From: Streptomyces sp. NBC_00572
GTDB lineage: Bacteria > Actinomycetota > Actinomycetes > Streptomycetales > Streptomycetaceae
Assembly: GCF_026341815.1 (NCBI RefSeq)
Contig: NZ_JAPENX010000001.1
Location: 930,001-994,000 of the forward strand
Direction: 5' to 3'
DNA length: 64,000 nt
In this document: one piece after another, positions 8,594 through 16,793 of the stretch
Position numbering within the stretch: the first letter of the stretch is position 1
How the letters are laid out: the number at the start of each line of letters is the position of its first letter
Program-made: the position numbers and the translations under genes
Notes under the pieces: generated by a model
Databases searched by the model: none
What the model was told of the DNA's origin: nothing
Seen by the model: the letters and a program-made list of their open reading frames with translations, nothing else

Positions 8594-8995
8594 ATGCAGT
8601 CGAGTGCCACGGTCCTGGTCTACAGCGACGACGCGAACACCCGCGAGCAGGTACGGCTGGCGGCCGGGCGCAGGCCCGCGTCGGACGTCCCCCCGGTCGA
8701 GTTCGTGGAGTGCGCGACCCTGCCCGCGGTGCTGAAGCACCTGGACGAGGGCGGCATCGACGTCTGCGTCCTGGACGGCGAGGCGGTGCCGGCCGGCGGC
8801 ATGGGTGTCTGCCGGCAGATCAAGGACGAGGTCTTCCGGTGCCCGCCGGTACTGCTGCTCATCGGCCGCCCGCAGGACGCCTGGCTGGCCACCTGGAGCC
8901 GCGCGGACGCCGCGGTCACCCTTCCGGTGGAACCGGTCGAGTTCGCGGCGTCCTTGGCCTCCCTGATCCGCTCGCGGCTGTCGATCGACGCCTGA
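8594..8995 (+). CDS. Orphan receiver-like protein, degenerate response-regulator fold
   Basis: 133 residues starting at the ATG at 8594, which has GGAGG six bases upstream; the earlier in-frame ATG at 8528 has no such site. The pattern is that of a CheY-type receiver: VLVYSDD with acidic residues 12-13, VLDGE with Asp61 at the phosphoacceptor position, and VLLLIGRP as beta-4. The conserved lysine before the final Pro is replaced (VTLPVEP instead of a KP motif), so normal phosphorylation chemistry is doubtful. No output domain follows. It is divergent from ctaE and tail-to-tail with the L,D-transpeptidase gene, and may be a protein-interaction module. Confidence 0.75.
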   Translation: MQSSATVLVYSDDANTREQVRLAAGRRPASDVPPVEFVECATLPAVLKHLDEGGIDVCVLDGEAVPAGGMGVCRQIKDEVFRCPPVLLLIGRPQDAWLATWSRADAAVTLPVEPVEFAASLASLIRSRLSIDA

Positions 8996-9000
8996 GCTGA

Positions 9001-10254
9001 TCAGATCGAGGGCCTGAGGCGGGCCTTCTCCGTGGTGGCCACCGGGTTTCCGGCGGCCTCCACCAGGGCGCTGCCCTCCTGCCACTTGGCCCACGGCATG
9101 TTCCAGTCGCCGAAGCCGTTGCCGAAGGTGTCCATCGTGTCGCCGTAGCTGTTGACGACGCTGACGATGTCGCCGGGGCGGACGGTCTCGTAGAACCAGG
9201 CCGCGTTCCCGGTCGACATACCGACACAGCCGTGGCTCACGTTCGCCACGCCCTGCGAGCCGACCGACCAGGGCGCGGCGTGGACGTACTCACCGCTCCA
9301 GGTGACCCGGGTGGCGTAGTAGACGGGCAGGTCGTACGACTCGGAGCTGCCTTCGGCGATGCCGATGCTGGTGCCCCGCATCCGGACGTAGTACTCCTTG
9401 CCGAGGACTACCTTGACGCCGTTTCGGGTGGAGAAGCCCGGTTTGCCCGTGGTCACCGGAATGGTATTGATCACTTCTCCGTTGCGTCGCACGGTCATGT
9501 AGTGGGACCCGGCGTCCGCGACGGCCTCGATCCGGTCGCCGATGGTGAGCTTCAGCGCCTTGGACGCGCCGCCGTACAGCTTGTCGCCGACCTTGAGGCC
9601 GTCCAGGTTGCCGGTGACCGTGACGCTCGCGCCCGCGGGCCAGTACTCCTTCGGGCGGAAGTGCAGCTTCTTGTCGTCCACCCAGTACCAGGCGCCCTCG
9701 ACGGAGGGCGTGGAGCGGACCTTGAGGGCCCGTTCGACGACCGCGCGGGCCTTGCGGTCCTTGACGGGGAGGCTGAGGTCGGCGGTGACGGGCTGTCCGA
9801 CGCCGTACGTGCCCGCCTGCGGGCCGAAGGCCACGGTAAGGGCCCGTTTGGCGGGTGCCGTCTCGAAAGTGAACGTACGGGCGCCTGGAGCGCCGTCCTC
9901 GTCCTCTGTGGCCACCCGAACGGTGTAGCGGGTGCCGGCCGCCAGGGCGGCCGTGGAGCGCCAGCGCTGCCCGTCCGCGGTGAGTTCGCCCGCCAGGTGG
10001 TGGCCCGCCGTGTCTATGGCGGTGACGTCGGTGATCCTGCCGTCGTCGCCCTTGGCGGTGACCTCCAAGGGCTTCTCGGGGTCGGCCTTGGCTCCGTCCG
10101 CGGGGACGCTGACCGCGAGCTGGTCCGCCGCGTCATACGCCCTCGCCGACAGGGGATGGCCGTCGGAGCCCGCGCACGCCGAGGCGGCTGCGGTGACGGT
10201 GACGGCCAGAAGAGTGCAGCTCAGAACAGTCCGAATGCGCGGCGTGTCGTTCAT
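9001..10254 (-). CDS. Lipoprotein L,D-transpeptidase (Ig-like domains plus YkuD)
   Basis: 417 residues. It begins with a signal peptide and lipobox ASAC, so it is probably anchored to the outer face of the membrane. Two Ig-like beta domains (about residues 45-250) precede a YkuD catalytic domain carrying SHGCVGMS with the nucleophile Cys343 and an upstream His in EYVHAAPW. This is the layout of mycobacterial LdtMt2-type enzymes, which form 3-3 meso-DAP crosslinks in peptidoglycan. It is monocistronic between the receiver-like gene (convergent) and ctaF. The family is sure; the exact crosslinking role is inferred. Confidence 0.93.
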   Translation of the reverse strand: MNDTPRIRTVLSCTLLAVTVTAAASACAGSDGHPLSARAYDAADQLAVSVPADGAKADPEKPLEVTAKGDDGRITDVTAIDTAGHHLAGELTADGQRWRSTAALAAGTRYTVRVATEDEDGAPGARTFTFETAPAKRALTVAFGPQAGTYGVGQPVTADLSLPVKDRKARAVVERALKVRSTPSVEGAWYWVDDKKLHFRPKEYWPAGASVTVTGNLDGLKVGDKLYGGASKALKLTIGDRIEAVADAGSHYMTVRRNGEVINTIPVTTGKPGFSTRNGVKVVLGKEYYVRMRGTSIGIAEGSSESYDLPVYYATRVTWSGEYVHAAPWSVGSQGVANVSHGCVGMSTGNAAWFYETVRPGDIVSVVNSYGDTMDTFGNGFGDWNMPWAKWQEGSALVEAAGNPVATTEKARLRPSI

Positions 10255-10305
10255 GACTTCACGCTAAGGACTGTCCTCGGCACCAGCGCGTCGAGTGCGC
10301 CAAAA

Positions 10306-10347
10306 GAGGGGCCCGGACACTTCGGTGACGAAGTGTCCGGGCCCCTC
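10306..10347 (-). terminator. Terminator of the ctaCDF operon
   Basis: A perfect 19-bp stem (10306-10324 with 10329-10347) and a 4-base loop, followed on the minus strand by TTTT. It lies 29 bases after the ctaF stop and insulates ctaF from the transpeptidase gene. Confidence 0.92.
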
Positions 10348-10376
10348 CGGGTGCTCCGGTGCGGAGCGGGGTACCG

Positions 10377-10775
10377 CTACTGGTTCTGGTTCTCGCCGCG
10401 GTAGAACTCGAAGACCCAGCCGAACAGGCCGACGAGGATCAGCGGGGCGGAGAAGTACAGGATCCACCAGCCCATCGCGATGGCGAGGAAGGCGAGCGCA
10501 CCGCCGACGGCCAGCGACAGCGGCTGCCAGCTGTGCGGGGCGAAGAAGCCCACTTCACCGGCCTCGTCCGCGACGTCGGCCTCCTTGTCGTCCTGCGCCA
10601 TCGCGTCGACACGCTTGGCCGTGAAGGCCAGGTAGTAGCCGATCATGATGGACAGGCCGAACGCGAGGAACAGCGCCGTCGTACCGACCGGCTCCTTCGA
10701 CCAGACGCCATACAGGATGGCCATGGCAAGGATGAAGACGCTCAGCCAGATGAACATCTTGCCCTGGATCTTCAC
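10377..10775 (-). CDS. ctaF: Actinobacterial cytochrome c oxidase subunit IV CtaF
   Basis: 132 residues with four hydrophobic helices, an Actinobacteria-specific small subunit of the aa3 oxidase. The N-terminal [15 protein letters not shown] start and the [10 protein letters not shown] loop before the second helix pair are typical. The start overlaps the ctaD stop by four bases. It probably stabilises the bc1-aa3 supercomplex rather than taking part in catalysis. Confidence 0.94.
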   Translation of the reverse strand: MKIQGKMFIWLSVFILAMAILYGVWSKEPVGTTALFLAFGLSIMIGYYLAFTAKRVDAMAQDDKEADVADEAGEVGFFAPHSWQPLSLAVGGALAFLAIAMGWWILYFSAPLILVGLFGWVFEFYRGENQNQ

Positions 10776-12508
10776 TTGCCGACCTCCTTGCTGCCCGCGA
10801 GGGCCTCGACCACGTGCCCCTTGTTCTCGAGCTGGTCGAGAGCGGCGATCTCAGGGTGGTGCAGGTCGAACGCCGGGGATTCCGAACGGATCCGCGGCAG
10901 CGTGAGGAAGTTGTGCCGCGGCGGCGGGCAGGACGTCGCCCATTCGAGCGAACGGCCGTAGCCCCACGGGTCGTCGACCTCGATCTTCTTGCCGTACTTG
11001 GCGGTCTTCCAGACGTTGTAGAGGAACGGCAGGATCGACAGACCGAGCAGGAAGGAGGAGATCGTCGAGATCGTGTTCAGCGCGGTGAAGCCGTCGGCGT
11101 CGAGGTAGTCCGCGTAACGACGCGGCATGCCCTCGGCACCGAGCCAGTGCTGAACCAGGAAGGTGCCGTGGAAGCCGATGAACAGCGTCCAGAACGTCAT
11201 CTTGCCGAGCCGCTCGTCCAGCATCTTGCCCGTGAACTTCGGCCACCAGAAGTGGAAGCCAGCGAACATCGCGAAGACCACGGTGCCGAAGACGACGTAG
11301 TGGAAGTGCGCGACGACGAAGTACGAGTCGGAGACGTGGAAGTCCATCGGCGGCGAGGCCAGGATGACGCCCGTCAGACCACCGAAGGTGAAGGTGATCA
11401 GGAAGCCGATCGTCCAGAGCATCGGTGTCTCGAAGGACAACGAGCCCTTCCACATCGTTCCGATCCAGTTGAAGAACTTCACGCCTGTCGGTACGGCGAT
11501 GAGGAACGTCATGAAGGAGAAGAACGGCAGGAGCACGCCGCCTGTGACGTACATGTGGTGGGCCCACACGGTCACGGACAGACCGGCGATCGCGATGGTC
11601 GCGGCCACCAGACCGATGTAGCCGAACATCGGCTTGCGGCTGAAGACCGGGATGACCTCGGAGATGATGCCGAAGAACGGCAGCGCGATGATGTACACCT
11701 CTGGGTGGCCGAAGAACCAGAAGAGGTGTTGCCAGAGCAACGCTCCACCGTTGGCCGCGTCGAAGACGTGTGCACCGAACTTGCGGTCCGCCTCCAGGGC
11801 GAACAGCGCGGCCGCAAGGACCGGGAAGGCGAGCAGGACCAGAACACCGGTCAGCAGCACGTTCCAGACGAAGATCGGCATGCGGAACATCGTCATGCCC
11901 GGAGCGCGCATGCAGATGATCGTGGTGATGAAGTTGACCGAACCGAGGATCGTGCCGAAGCCGGAGAAGGCCAGACCCATGATCCACATGTCGGCGCCGA
12001 CACCCGGCGAGCGGACGGCGTCCGACAGCGGGGAGTAGGCGAACCAGCCGAAGTCGGCCGCACCCTGCGGGGTGAGGAAGCCGGCCACCGCCATGATCGA
12101 GCCGAAGAGGTACAGCCAGTACGCGAACATGTTCAGCCGCGGGAACGCCACGTCGGGCGCGCCGATCTGCAGCGGCATGATCCAGTTGGCGAATCCGGCG
12201 AACAGCGGCGTCGCGAACATCAGCAGCATGATCGTGCCGTGCATCGTGAACGCCTGGTTGAACTGCTCGTTCGACATGATCTGCGTACCCGGACGGGCCA
12301 GCTCGGCGCGCATGAAGAGCGCCATGAGTCCGCCGATGCAGAAGAAGACGAACGACGTGACCAGGTACATCGTCCCGATCGTCTTGTGATCGGTGGTGGT
12401 CAGCCACTTGATCACGACGTTGCCGGGCTGCTTGCGCCGTACGGGCAGCTCGTTCTCGTACGAGTCCTCAGCTGCGGCGGCACCCTGGGTTTCGTTGTGG
12501 ATGCTCAC
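10772..12508 (-). CDS. ctaD: Cytochrome c oxidase subunit I CtaD
   Basis: 578 residues from the GTG at 12508, chosen because it overlaps the ctaC stop (GTGA). It is the catalytic heme a / heme a3-CuB subunit of aa3 oxidase and reduces O2 to water while pumping protons. The [10 protein letters not shown] motif contains the CuB His and the cross-linked Tyr, VAHFHYV supplies heme ligands, and [11 protein letters not shown] and the paired His residues in AHHMYV are conserved. About twelve membrane helices fill residues 30-560. Length matches actinobacterial CtaD. Confidence 0.97.
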   Translation of the reverse strand: MSIHNETQGAAAAEDSYENELPVRRKQPGNVVIKWLTTTDHKTIGTMYLVTSFVFFCIGGLMALFMRAELARPGTQIMSNEQFNQAFTMHGTIMLLMFATPLFAGFANWIMPLQIGAPDVAFPRLNMFAYWLYLFGSIMAVAGFLTPQGAADFGWFAYSPLSDAVRSPGVGADMWIMGLAFSGFGTILGSVNFITTIICMRAPGMTMFRMPIFVWNVLLTGVLVLLAFPVLAAALFALEADRKFGAHVFDAANGGALLWQHLFWFFGHPEVYIIALPFFGIISEVIPVFSRKPMFGYIGLVAATIAIAGLSVTVWAHHMYVTGGVLLPFFSFMTFLIAVPTGVKFFNWIGTMWKGSLSFETPMLWTIGFLITFTFGGLTGVILASPPMDFHVSDSYFVVAHFHYVVFGTVVFAMFAGFHFWWPKFTGKMLDERLGKMTFWTLFIGFHGTFLVQHWLGAEGMPRRYADYLDADGFTALNTISTISSFLLGLSILPFLYNVWKTAKYGKKIEVDDPWGYGRSLEWATSCPPPRHNFLTLPRIRSESPAFDLHHPEIAALDQLENKGHVVEALAGSKEVGK

Positions 12509-13470
12509 AGTTGGTTCTTCTCCGCATTCCTGGCCGGGTCCGTCTGCTCGATGCCAGACGGGATGTAGCCGGTCTGCCCCTTCTCGGCCAGCTCCTTCAG
12601 GTGCTGCTGGTAGCGCTCCGGGGAGACCACCTTGACGTTGAAGAGCATCCGGGAGTGGTCGACACCGCACAGCTCGGCGCACTTGCCGAGGAAGGTGCCT
12701 TCCTGCGTCGGGGTGACCTCGAAGGCGTTGGTGTGACCCGGGATGACGTCCTGCTTCATGAGGAAGGGGACCACCCAGAAGGAGTGGATGACGTCACGGG
12801 AGGTCAGGACGAACCGGACCTTCTCGCCCTTGGGCAGCCACAGCGTCGGGCCCGGGTTGCCGGTCTGCGGGTTCCGGTCACCGGGGATACCGGCGTCGTA
12901 GACGCCGCCGGCGTTCGCCGGGAAGTCGTCCTGGAACTTGTTCGGGATGGCGTCGAGGTTCGGGGCCGTCTGCGCGTCGCCCTTCACACCCGGCACGTTC
13001 TCGATGTAGTTGAAGCCCCAGCTCCACTGATAGCCGACCACGTTGATGGTGTGGGCCGGCTTGTCGGCGAGCGACAGGAGCTTCGACTCGTCGCGCGCGG
13101 TGAAGTAGAAGAGGACCGACACGATGATGAGTGGCGTCACCGTGTACAGCGCCTCGATGGGCATGTTGTACCGCGTCTGCGGAGGTACCTCGACCTTGGT
13201 GCGGGTGCGCCTGTGGAACATGACGGACCACAGGATCAGCCCCCAGACCAGGACGCCCGTGGCGAGCGCAGCCGCCCACGAGCCCTGCCAGAGGGAGAGG
13301 ATCGTAGGGGCCTCTTCCGTGACCGGAGTGGGCATACCCAGGCGGGGGAAGTCTTCCCAGTTGTACGAGCAGCCCGTGGCTGTCGCCAGGATCAGGCCCG
13401 CAGTCAGCACCTGCGGCAGCTTCCGCCGCATCGGGCGCCGCGACGAGCGGTCGGAGCCGTTGGGACTCAC
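12505..13470 (-). CDS. ctaC: Cytochrome c oxidase subunit II CtaC (lipoprotein)
   Basis: 321 residues from the GTG at 13470, which has GGGAAGG upstream. A signal peptide ends in a lipobox (ATATGCSYN), two membrane helices follow (near residues 65-90 and 110-130), then a periplasmic-side cupredoxin domain. The CuA ligands are in the [12 protein letters not shown] motif. It receives electrons from QcrC and passes them to CtaD. An insertion of about 60 residues before the CuA strands (around [18 protein letters not shown]) resembles that in other Actinobacteria. First gene of ctaCDF. Confidence 0.96.
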   Translation of the reverse strand: MSPNGSDRSSRRPMRRKLPQVLTAGLILATATGCSYNWEDFPRLGMPTPVTEEAPTILSLWQGSWAAALATGVLVWGLILWSVMFHRRTRTKVEVPPQTRYNMPIEALYTVTPLIIVSVLFYFTARDESKLLSLADKPAHTINVVGYQWSWGFNYIENVPGVKGDAQTAPNLDAIPNKFQDDFPANAGGVYDAGIPGDRNPQTGNPGPTLWLPKGEKVRFVLTSRDVIHSFWVVPFLMKQDVIPGHTNAFEVTPTQEGTFLGKCAELCGVDHSRMLFNVKVVSPERYQQHLKELAEKGQTGYIPSGIEQTDPARNAEKNQL

Positions 13471-13859
13471 GTAGCGCCTTCCCGAGAGTCTCGGCCCGCG
13501 TTGGTCGGCCACGGCCGTCCGTCTCGCTGGTCGGTCGCCGCCCCGGCCGCGGGCAGGGGTTTGGATGTTTATGCGGACCAAACCCTACTGGACGCTATTT
13601 GGGGTCGCGCGGGGAGGGTGCCCAACGCGCCGTCCGAGTCCCCGAAGGGGTGGACTCCGGGGTTCCGGAGGGGGGTCGGGCACGTCCGTTCGGCGGCCTG
13701 CCGGTACGCCGCGGCGCGGTTCTGACGAGGGCTCACGGCGGGCTCACCACGGAGTCACTCCGACCTCACCGTGGACTCGTCGCGGACTCCTCCCGGACTC
13801 GTCGCGGACTCACCGTGGGCGGATGAAGGCCGCCCGCGCACAGGCCCTACCGTGGGCGG
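13471..13859. other. Divergent intergenic region between ctaC and the desulfurase-TusA gene
   Basis: 389 bases with no credible gene. A TAGGGT hexamer on the minus strand near 13580 could be a -10 for ctaC, but no matching -35 is evident. The half next to the desulfurase gene holds degenerate GGACTCGTCGC-type repeats (see 13740-13825). Confidence 0.5.
13740..13825 (+). repeat. Degenerate GACTCGTCGCG/CTCACCGTGG repeats
   Basis: CTCGTCGCGGACTC occurs twice (around 13776 and 13798), interleaved with copies of CTCACCGTGG. The string CCGTGGGCGGATG occurs at 13813 and again at 13850, the second copy containing the ATG of the following gene. These may be replication-slippage products or protein-binding repeats. 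Confidence 0.5.
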
Positions 13860-15245
13860 ATGCCGTACTTCGACGCCGCGTCCGCCGCCCCGCTGCACCC
13901 CGTCGCCCGACAGGCGCTGCTCGCCTCCCTCGACGAGGGCTGGGCCGATCCGGCCCGGCTCTACCGGGAGGGGCGGCGGGCCCGGCTGCTCCTCGACGCG
14001 GCCCGGGAGGCCGCGGCGGAGGCCGTGGGCTGTCGTCCCGACGAGCTGGTGTTCACTCCTTCGGGGACGCGCGCGGTTCACGCGGGAATCTCGGGATCCC
14101 TCGCGGGGCGTCGGCGTGTCGGAAACCGGATCGTGGTCTCCGCGGTCGAACACTCCTCCGTACTCCATGCGGCCGAGACGCACGCGGCGGCCGGCGGCGC
14201 CCTGACCGAGGTGCCGGTGGGCCGCTCCGGGGCGGTGGACGCGGACGCCTTCAGGGCCGCGCTCGACTCCGGCACCGCCCTGGCGTGTCTTCAGTCGGCC
14301 AACCACGAGGTGGGGACCGAGCAGCCGGTGGCGGAGGTCGCCGAGGCCTGCCGGGCGGCGGGCGTGCCGCTGCTCGTGGACGCGGCCCAGTCGCTCGGCT
14401 GGGGGCCGGTGGAGGGCGGCTGGTCGCTGCTCGCGGCGAGCGCGCACAAGTGGGGCGGTCCGGCGGGCGTGGGACTCCTCGCCGTACGGAAGGGGGTCCG
14501 CTACGCGCCCCAAGGCCCCTCGGACGAGCGGGAGTCGGGCCGGGCGCCCGGCTTCGAGAACCTGCCGGCGATCGTGGCGGCGGCGGCCTCGCTGCGGGCG
14601 GTGCGGGCGGAGGCCGCGGCCGAGGGGGCCCGACTGCGGGCCCTGGTGGACCGGATCCGGGCGCGGGTGCCGGAGCTGGTGCCGGATGTGGAGGTGGTGG
14701 GCGACCCGGTGCGCCGGCTCCCCCACCTGGTCACCTTCTCCTGCCTGTACGTCGACGGGGAGACGCTGCTGCACGAGCTGGACCGGGAGGGTTTCTCCGT
14801 TTCGTCCGGTTCGTCGTGTACGAGTTCGACGCTGACGCCCAGCCATGTGCTGCGCGCGATGGGGGTACTGAGCGAGGGCAACGTCCGGGTGTCGCTGCCG
14901 ACCGGCACCACGGCGGAGGACGTGGACCGCTTCCTCGACGTACTGCCGGGGGTGGTGGCGGGAGTGCGGGAGAGGCTCGGCGCGCCGGCCTCGTCCCCGG
15001 TGGCCGCGCCGGGGCCGGACTCCCTGGTGGTGGACGCCCTCGGGCGGCGCTGCCCGATCCCGGTCATCGAGCTGGCGAAGGTCATCGGCGACGTGCCGGT
15101 GGGCGGCACGGTGACGGTCCTCGCGGACGATGCGGCGGCGCGGCTGGACATTCCGGCGTGGTGCGAGATGCGGGGGCAGTTGTACGTGGGCGAGTCGCCG
15201 TCGGCGGGGGGCGGGGTCGCTTACGTGGTACGTCGGCTGACCTGA
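13860..15245 (+). CDS. Cysteine desulfurase fused to a C-terminal TusA-type sulfur carrier domain
   Basis: 461 residues in two parts. Residues 1-375 form a class V cysteine desulfurase: VEHSSV, LVDAAQS, PLP lysine Lys197 in SAHKWGG and a persulfide cysteine Cys320 in SSGSSCTSS, matching IscS/NifS-like group I enzymes. Residues 387-461 form a TusA/SirA domain (VVDALGRRCPIPVIELAK) with the sulfur-accepting Cys398 in the CPxP motif. The natural reading is that sulfur passes from Cys320 to Cys398 in the same chain, for delivery to thiolation targets such as tRNA or a cofactor. Two-protein versions (IscS plus TusA) are the usual arrangement. No other sulfur-relay genes are adjacent. The start codon lies within a 13-base repeat and has no strong Shine-Dalgarno. 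Confidence 0.92.
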   Translation: MPYFDAASAAPLHPVARQALLASLDEGWADPARLYREGRRARLLLDAAREAAAEAVGCRPDELVFTPSGTRAVHAGISGSLAGRRRVGNRIVVSAVEHSSVLHAAETHAAAGGALTEVPVGRSGAVDADAFRAALDSGTALACLQSANHEVGTEQPVAEVAEACRAAGVPLLVDAAQSLGWGPVEGGWSLLAASAHKWGGPAGVGLLAVRKGVRYAPQGPSDERESGRAPGFENLPAIVAAAASLRAVRAEAAAEGARLRALVDRIRARVPELVPDVEVVGDPVRRLPHLVTFSCLYVDGETLLHELDREGFSVSSGSSCTSSTLTPSHVLRAMGVLSEGNVRVSLPTGTTAEDVDRFLDVLPGVVAGVRERLGAPASSPVAAPGPDSLVVDALGRRCPIPVIELAKVIGDVPVGGTVTVLADDAAARLDIPAWCEMRGQLYVGESPSAGGGVAYVVRRLT

Positions 15246-15352
15246 GCGCCGGGCCGCGCCTGAGGGCCGCGTGGCGCGCCACGACAGGCGCCCCCGCCGC
15301 GTTGGGCCTGCGCCCCGCCACGCGCAGAAGGTGCGGGCGCAGCACGCGCTGC

Positions 15353-15395
15353 GGGCCAGGCACCGGCCCCGCAGCGGGGGCGGGGCCTGGCCCGG
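15353..15395. terminator. GC-rich hairpin between convergent genes
   Basis: CCAGGC at 15355 pairs with GCCTGG near 15386, with additional GGCCCCGC/GCGGGG complementarity inside. It separates the desulfurase-TusA gene from the convergent kinase gene. Confidence 0.6.
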
Positions 15396-15415
15396 GTCGC
15401 GCTGTGGGGTGGGGG

Positions 15416-16390
15416 TCAGCTCAGGTGGGCGTGGACTTCGGCTGCTGCCGTGTCGCCGTAGGCCTTGGTGAAGCGCTCCATGAAGTTGGCTCGGCGCAGG
15501 GTGTACTCCTGCGTGCCCAGGGTCTCGATGACCAGCGTCGCCAGCATGCAGCCGACCTGCGCGGCGCGCTCCAGGCCGACGCCCCAGGACAGGCCGGTGA
15601 GGAAGCCGGCGCGGAAGGCGTCGCCGACGCCGGTCGGGTCGACCTTGGCGGTCTCCTCGGGGCAGCCGACCTCGATCGGGGTGTCGCCGACGCGCTCGAT
15701 GCGCACACCGCGCGAGCCGAGCGTGGTGACCCGGTGGCCGACGCGGGAGAGGATCTCGGCGTCGGTCCAGCCCGTCTTGGACTCGATGAGGCCCTTCTCG
15801 TACTCGTTGGAGAAGAGGTAGGTGGCGCCCTCCAGGAGGGTGCGGATCTCCTGGCCGTCCATGCGCGCGATCTGCTGCGAGAAGTCGGCGGCGAACGGGA
15901 TCTCCCGCGTCTTGCACTCCTCCGTGTGGCGGAGCATCGCCTCGGGGTCGTCGGCGCCGATGAGGACCAGGTCGAGCCCGCCCACCCGGTCGGCGACGGC
16001 CTTGAGCTCGATCAGCCGGGCCTCGCTCATCGCGCCCGTGTAGAAGGAGCCGATCTGGTTGTGGTCCTTGTCCGTGGTGCAGACGAAGCGGGCGGTGTGC
16101 AGAACCTCGGAGATGCGCACCGAGCCGGTGTCGACGCCGTGGCGGTCGAGCCAGCCGCGGTACTCGTCGAAGTCGTAGCCGGCCGCGCCCACCAGGATCG
16201 GGCTGCCGCCGAGCTGCCCCATGCCGAAGCAGATGTTGGGGCCGACGCCGCCGCGGCGGACGTCGAGGTTGTCGACGAGGAAGGAGAGGGACACCGTGTG
16301 GAGCTGGTCGGCCACGAGCTGGTCGGCGAACCGGCCGGGGAAGGTCATGAGGTGGTCGGTGGCGATGGAGCCGGTGACTGCAATACGCAC
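15416..16390 (-). CDS. PfkB-family carbohydrate/nucleoside kinase
   Basis: 324 residues with the ribokinase fold. The N-terminal GG-containing motif GGVGPNICFGMGQLGG and the C-terminal signature DPTGVGDAFRAGFLTG, whose Asp is the catalytic base with the anion hole alongside, are both intact. The sequence is closest in feel to actinobacterial adenosine kinases of the PfkB type, so adenosine to AMP is the best guess, but a sugar substrate cannot be excluded. ATG start; monocistronic, divergent from the short gene at 16521. Confidence 0.88.
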   Translation of the reverse strand: MRIAVTGSIATDHLMTFPGRFADQLVADQLHTVSLSFLVDNLDVRRGGVGPNICFGMGQLGGSPILVGAAGYDFDEYRGWLDRHGVDTGSVRISEVLHTARFVCTTDKDHNQIGSFYTGAMSEARLIELKAVADRVGGLDLVLIGADDPEAMLRHTEECKTREIPFAADFSQQIARMDGQEIRTLLEGATYLFSNEYEKGLIESKTGWTDAEILSRVGHRVTTLGSRGVRIERVGDTPIEVGCPEETAKVDPTGVGDAFRAGFLTGLSWGVGLERAAQVGCMLATLVIETLGTQEYTLRRANFMERFTKAYGDTAAAEVHAHLS

Positions 16391-16520
16391 GGCGGGGTGC
16401 TCCTGCGGGAAGGCGGTAATGACAGTTCACGCTACCGGGTGGAGGGCGCGCTGCCGAACAGTGGAAACTACCCCAGAGTAGGGCTTTTCCCCGGGGGCGT
16501 GCGGTGCATACGGTGCGCCC

Positions 16521-16727
16521 ATGACCATCTACCCCGCTTCACGTGAGCGACACGAGTCCGAGTTGAGCCTCGCCGAGCTGCGGGGCGCCGGCGCACGGAT
16601 GGCTCCGCACTGGGTGACTCCGGCCTCCCCCGCGCCCGCGCCGGTCTCCCCCGCGCTGATCCACGGGGTCGTCGTACCGGCGGCCTCGGCACGGCTGATC
16701 GACGCCACCGCCGAATACGGGGGCTGA
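16521..16727 (+). CDS. Small hypothetical protein
   Basis: 68 residues, hydrophilic N-terminus (SRERHESELSLAELRG) followed by an Ala/Pro-rich section. I do not recognise it. Codon choice is Streptomyces-like throughout. There is no Shine-Dalgarno before the ATG, but a TACGGT hexamer at 16509-16514 sits at the distance expected for a leaderless transcript starting at the ATG. It ends 66 bases before the next gene on the same strand. Confidence 0.5.
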   Translation: MTIYPASRERHESELSLAELRGAGARMAPHWVTPASPAPAPVSPALIHGVVVPAASARLIDATAEYGG

Positions 16728-16793
16728 CGGAGGGAACCGTCCGCCCGCCCGCTCCGTCCCACCGGCGTCCGGTCGAGACGAGGGAGCGTTGCG

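Noticed and set aside
13565..13740. Possible second small gene in the ctaC-desulfurase intergenic region
   Set aside because: No frame has a ribosome site and Streptomyces-like codon use at the same time.
13565..16546. A very long open frame (over 900 codons) running through the desulfurase-TusA and kinase genes
   Set aside because: It is antisense or out of frame to genes with complete catalytic motifs; its product is Arg/Gly/Ala-rich low-complexity sequence, the usual by-product of GC-rich third positions.
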